Below are positions 63,980 to 64,000 of a stretch of 64,000 nucleotides of DNA, piece by piece. Made by a program: the position numbers and the translations under genes. The DNA is taken from NCBI GenBank assembly GCA_011620605.1, contig WOYW01000010.1, forward strand, positions 38,415 through 102,414, written 5' to 3'. Every line of letters begins with the position of its first letter. The first letter of the stretch is position 1. Source of the stretch: Bacteroidales bacterium. GTDB taxonomy: Bacteria > Bacteroidota > Bacteroidia > Bacteroidales > UBA932. Under the pieces are notes generated by a model, which made no database searches, was not told the origin of the DNA, and saw only the letters and a program-made list of their open reading frames with translations.

Positions 63980-64000
63980 AAAAGTTCTTTGAAATATTTG

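Overview
The window is a continuous piece of a Bacteroidota chromosome, most likely of the order Bacteroidales. Four things point there. Many genes are preceded by the TAnnTTTG (-7) element of the Bacteroidota primary sigma factor, and several also have a TTTG-like -33 element 18-21 bases upstream. Shine-Dalgarno sequences are inconspicuous. The gene set includes type I asparaginase ansA, a PduO-type adenosyltransferase, a DUF2795 protein, ExbB plus two ExbD proteins, and a stand-alone HsdR-N domain protein. The division and cell-wall (dcw) cluster runs mraZ-rsmH-ftsL-ftsI-murE-mraY-murD-ftsW-murG-murC-ftsQ-ftsA-ftsZ without murF, murB or ddl. Nothing indicates a plasmid, prophage, integron, CRISPR array or intact transposon.

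Layout. 1-6.3 kb: the start of a YitT-like membrane protein, leuS, two tandem AraC-type regulators, trkA and a DUF2795 protein. 6.3-13.7 kb: cobalamin adenosyltransferase, a MacB/LolD-type ATPase, folE, a CCA-adding-type enzyme, an HsdR-N protein, holA, alr, tdk and the catalytic half of a two-gene 5'-nucleotidase. 13.7-22.8 kb: the other nucleotidase half, an ABC-2 exporter pair, then a probable seven-gene transcription unit ahcY-asnS-udk-tonB-like-unknown-rsmI-HHH protein. 22.8-28.2 kb: a LytTR/LiaF-like membrane regulator pair, alkaline phosphatase, the exbB-exbD-exbD unit and tRNA-Ser(GGA). 28.2-35.7 kb: ansA, tatD, dprA, queA, truB, rfbC, a truncated MFS transporter and gltX. 35.7-50.6 kb: the dcw cluster, all on the minus strand, read from mraZ to ftsZ. 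50.7-58.5 kb: M23 peptidase, lptB-dnaX, M16 peptidase with an O-methyltransferase, a transglutaminase lipoprotein and efp. 58.6-59.1 kb: a decayed GNAT pseudogene. 59.1-63.6 kb: a tripartite efflux operon (adaptor, MacB-like permease, TolC-like channel) with no ATPase gene. 63.7 kb: tRNA-Phe(GAA) and its terminator.

How the genes work together. Most products serve core functions: peptidoglycan synthesis and division, translation (leuS, asnS, gltX, efp, queA, truB, rsmI, rsmH, cca-like), replication (holA, dnaX) and envelope transport (lptB, Exb proteins, tripartite efflux). Genes are tightly packed, with many four-base ATGA stop/start overlaps that suggest translational coupling.

I found no convincing new multi-gene system. 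The most useful observations are two uncatalogued pseudogenes (a GNAT remnant at 58.6-59.1 kb and an MFS remnant joined in frame to the gltX stop), a 10-bp-periodic repeat block upstream of mraZ that looks like an MraZ operator, promoter positions that imply leaderless or nearly leaderless mRNAs for holA, the HsdR-N gene and dnaX, and efflux and Ton machineries whose partner genes are scattered. All family assignments come from reading the translated sequence; no database search was run.
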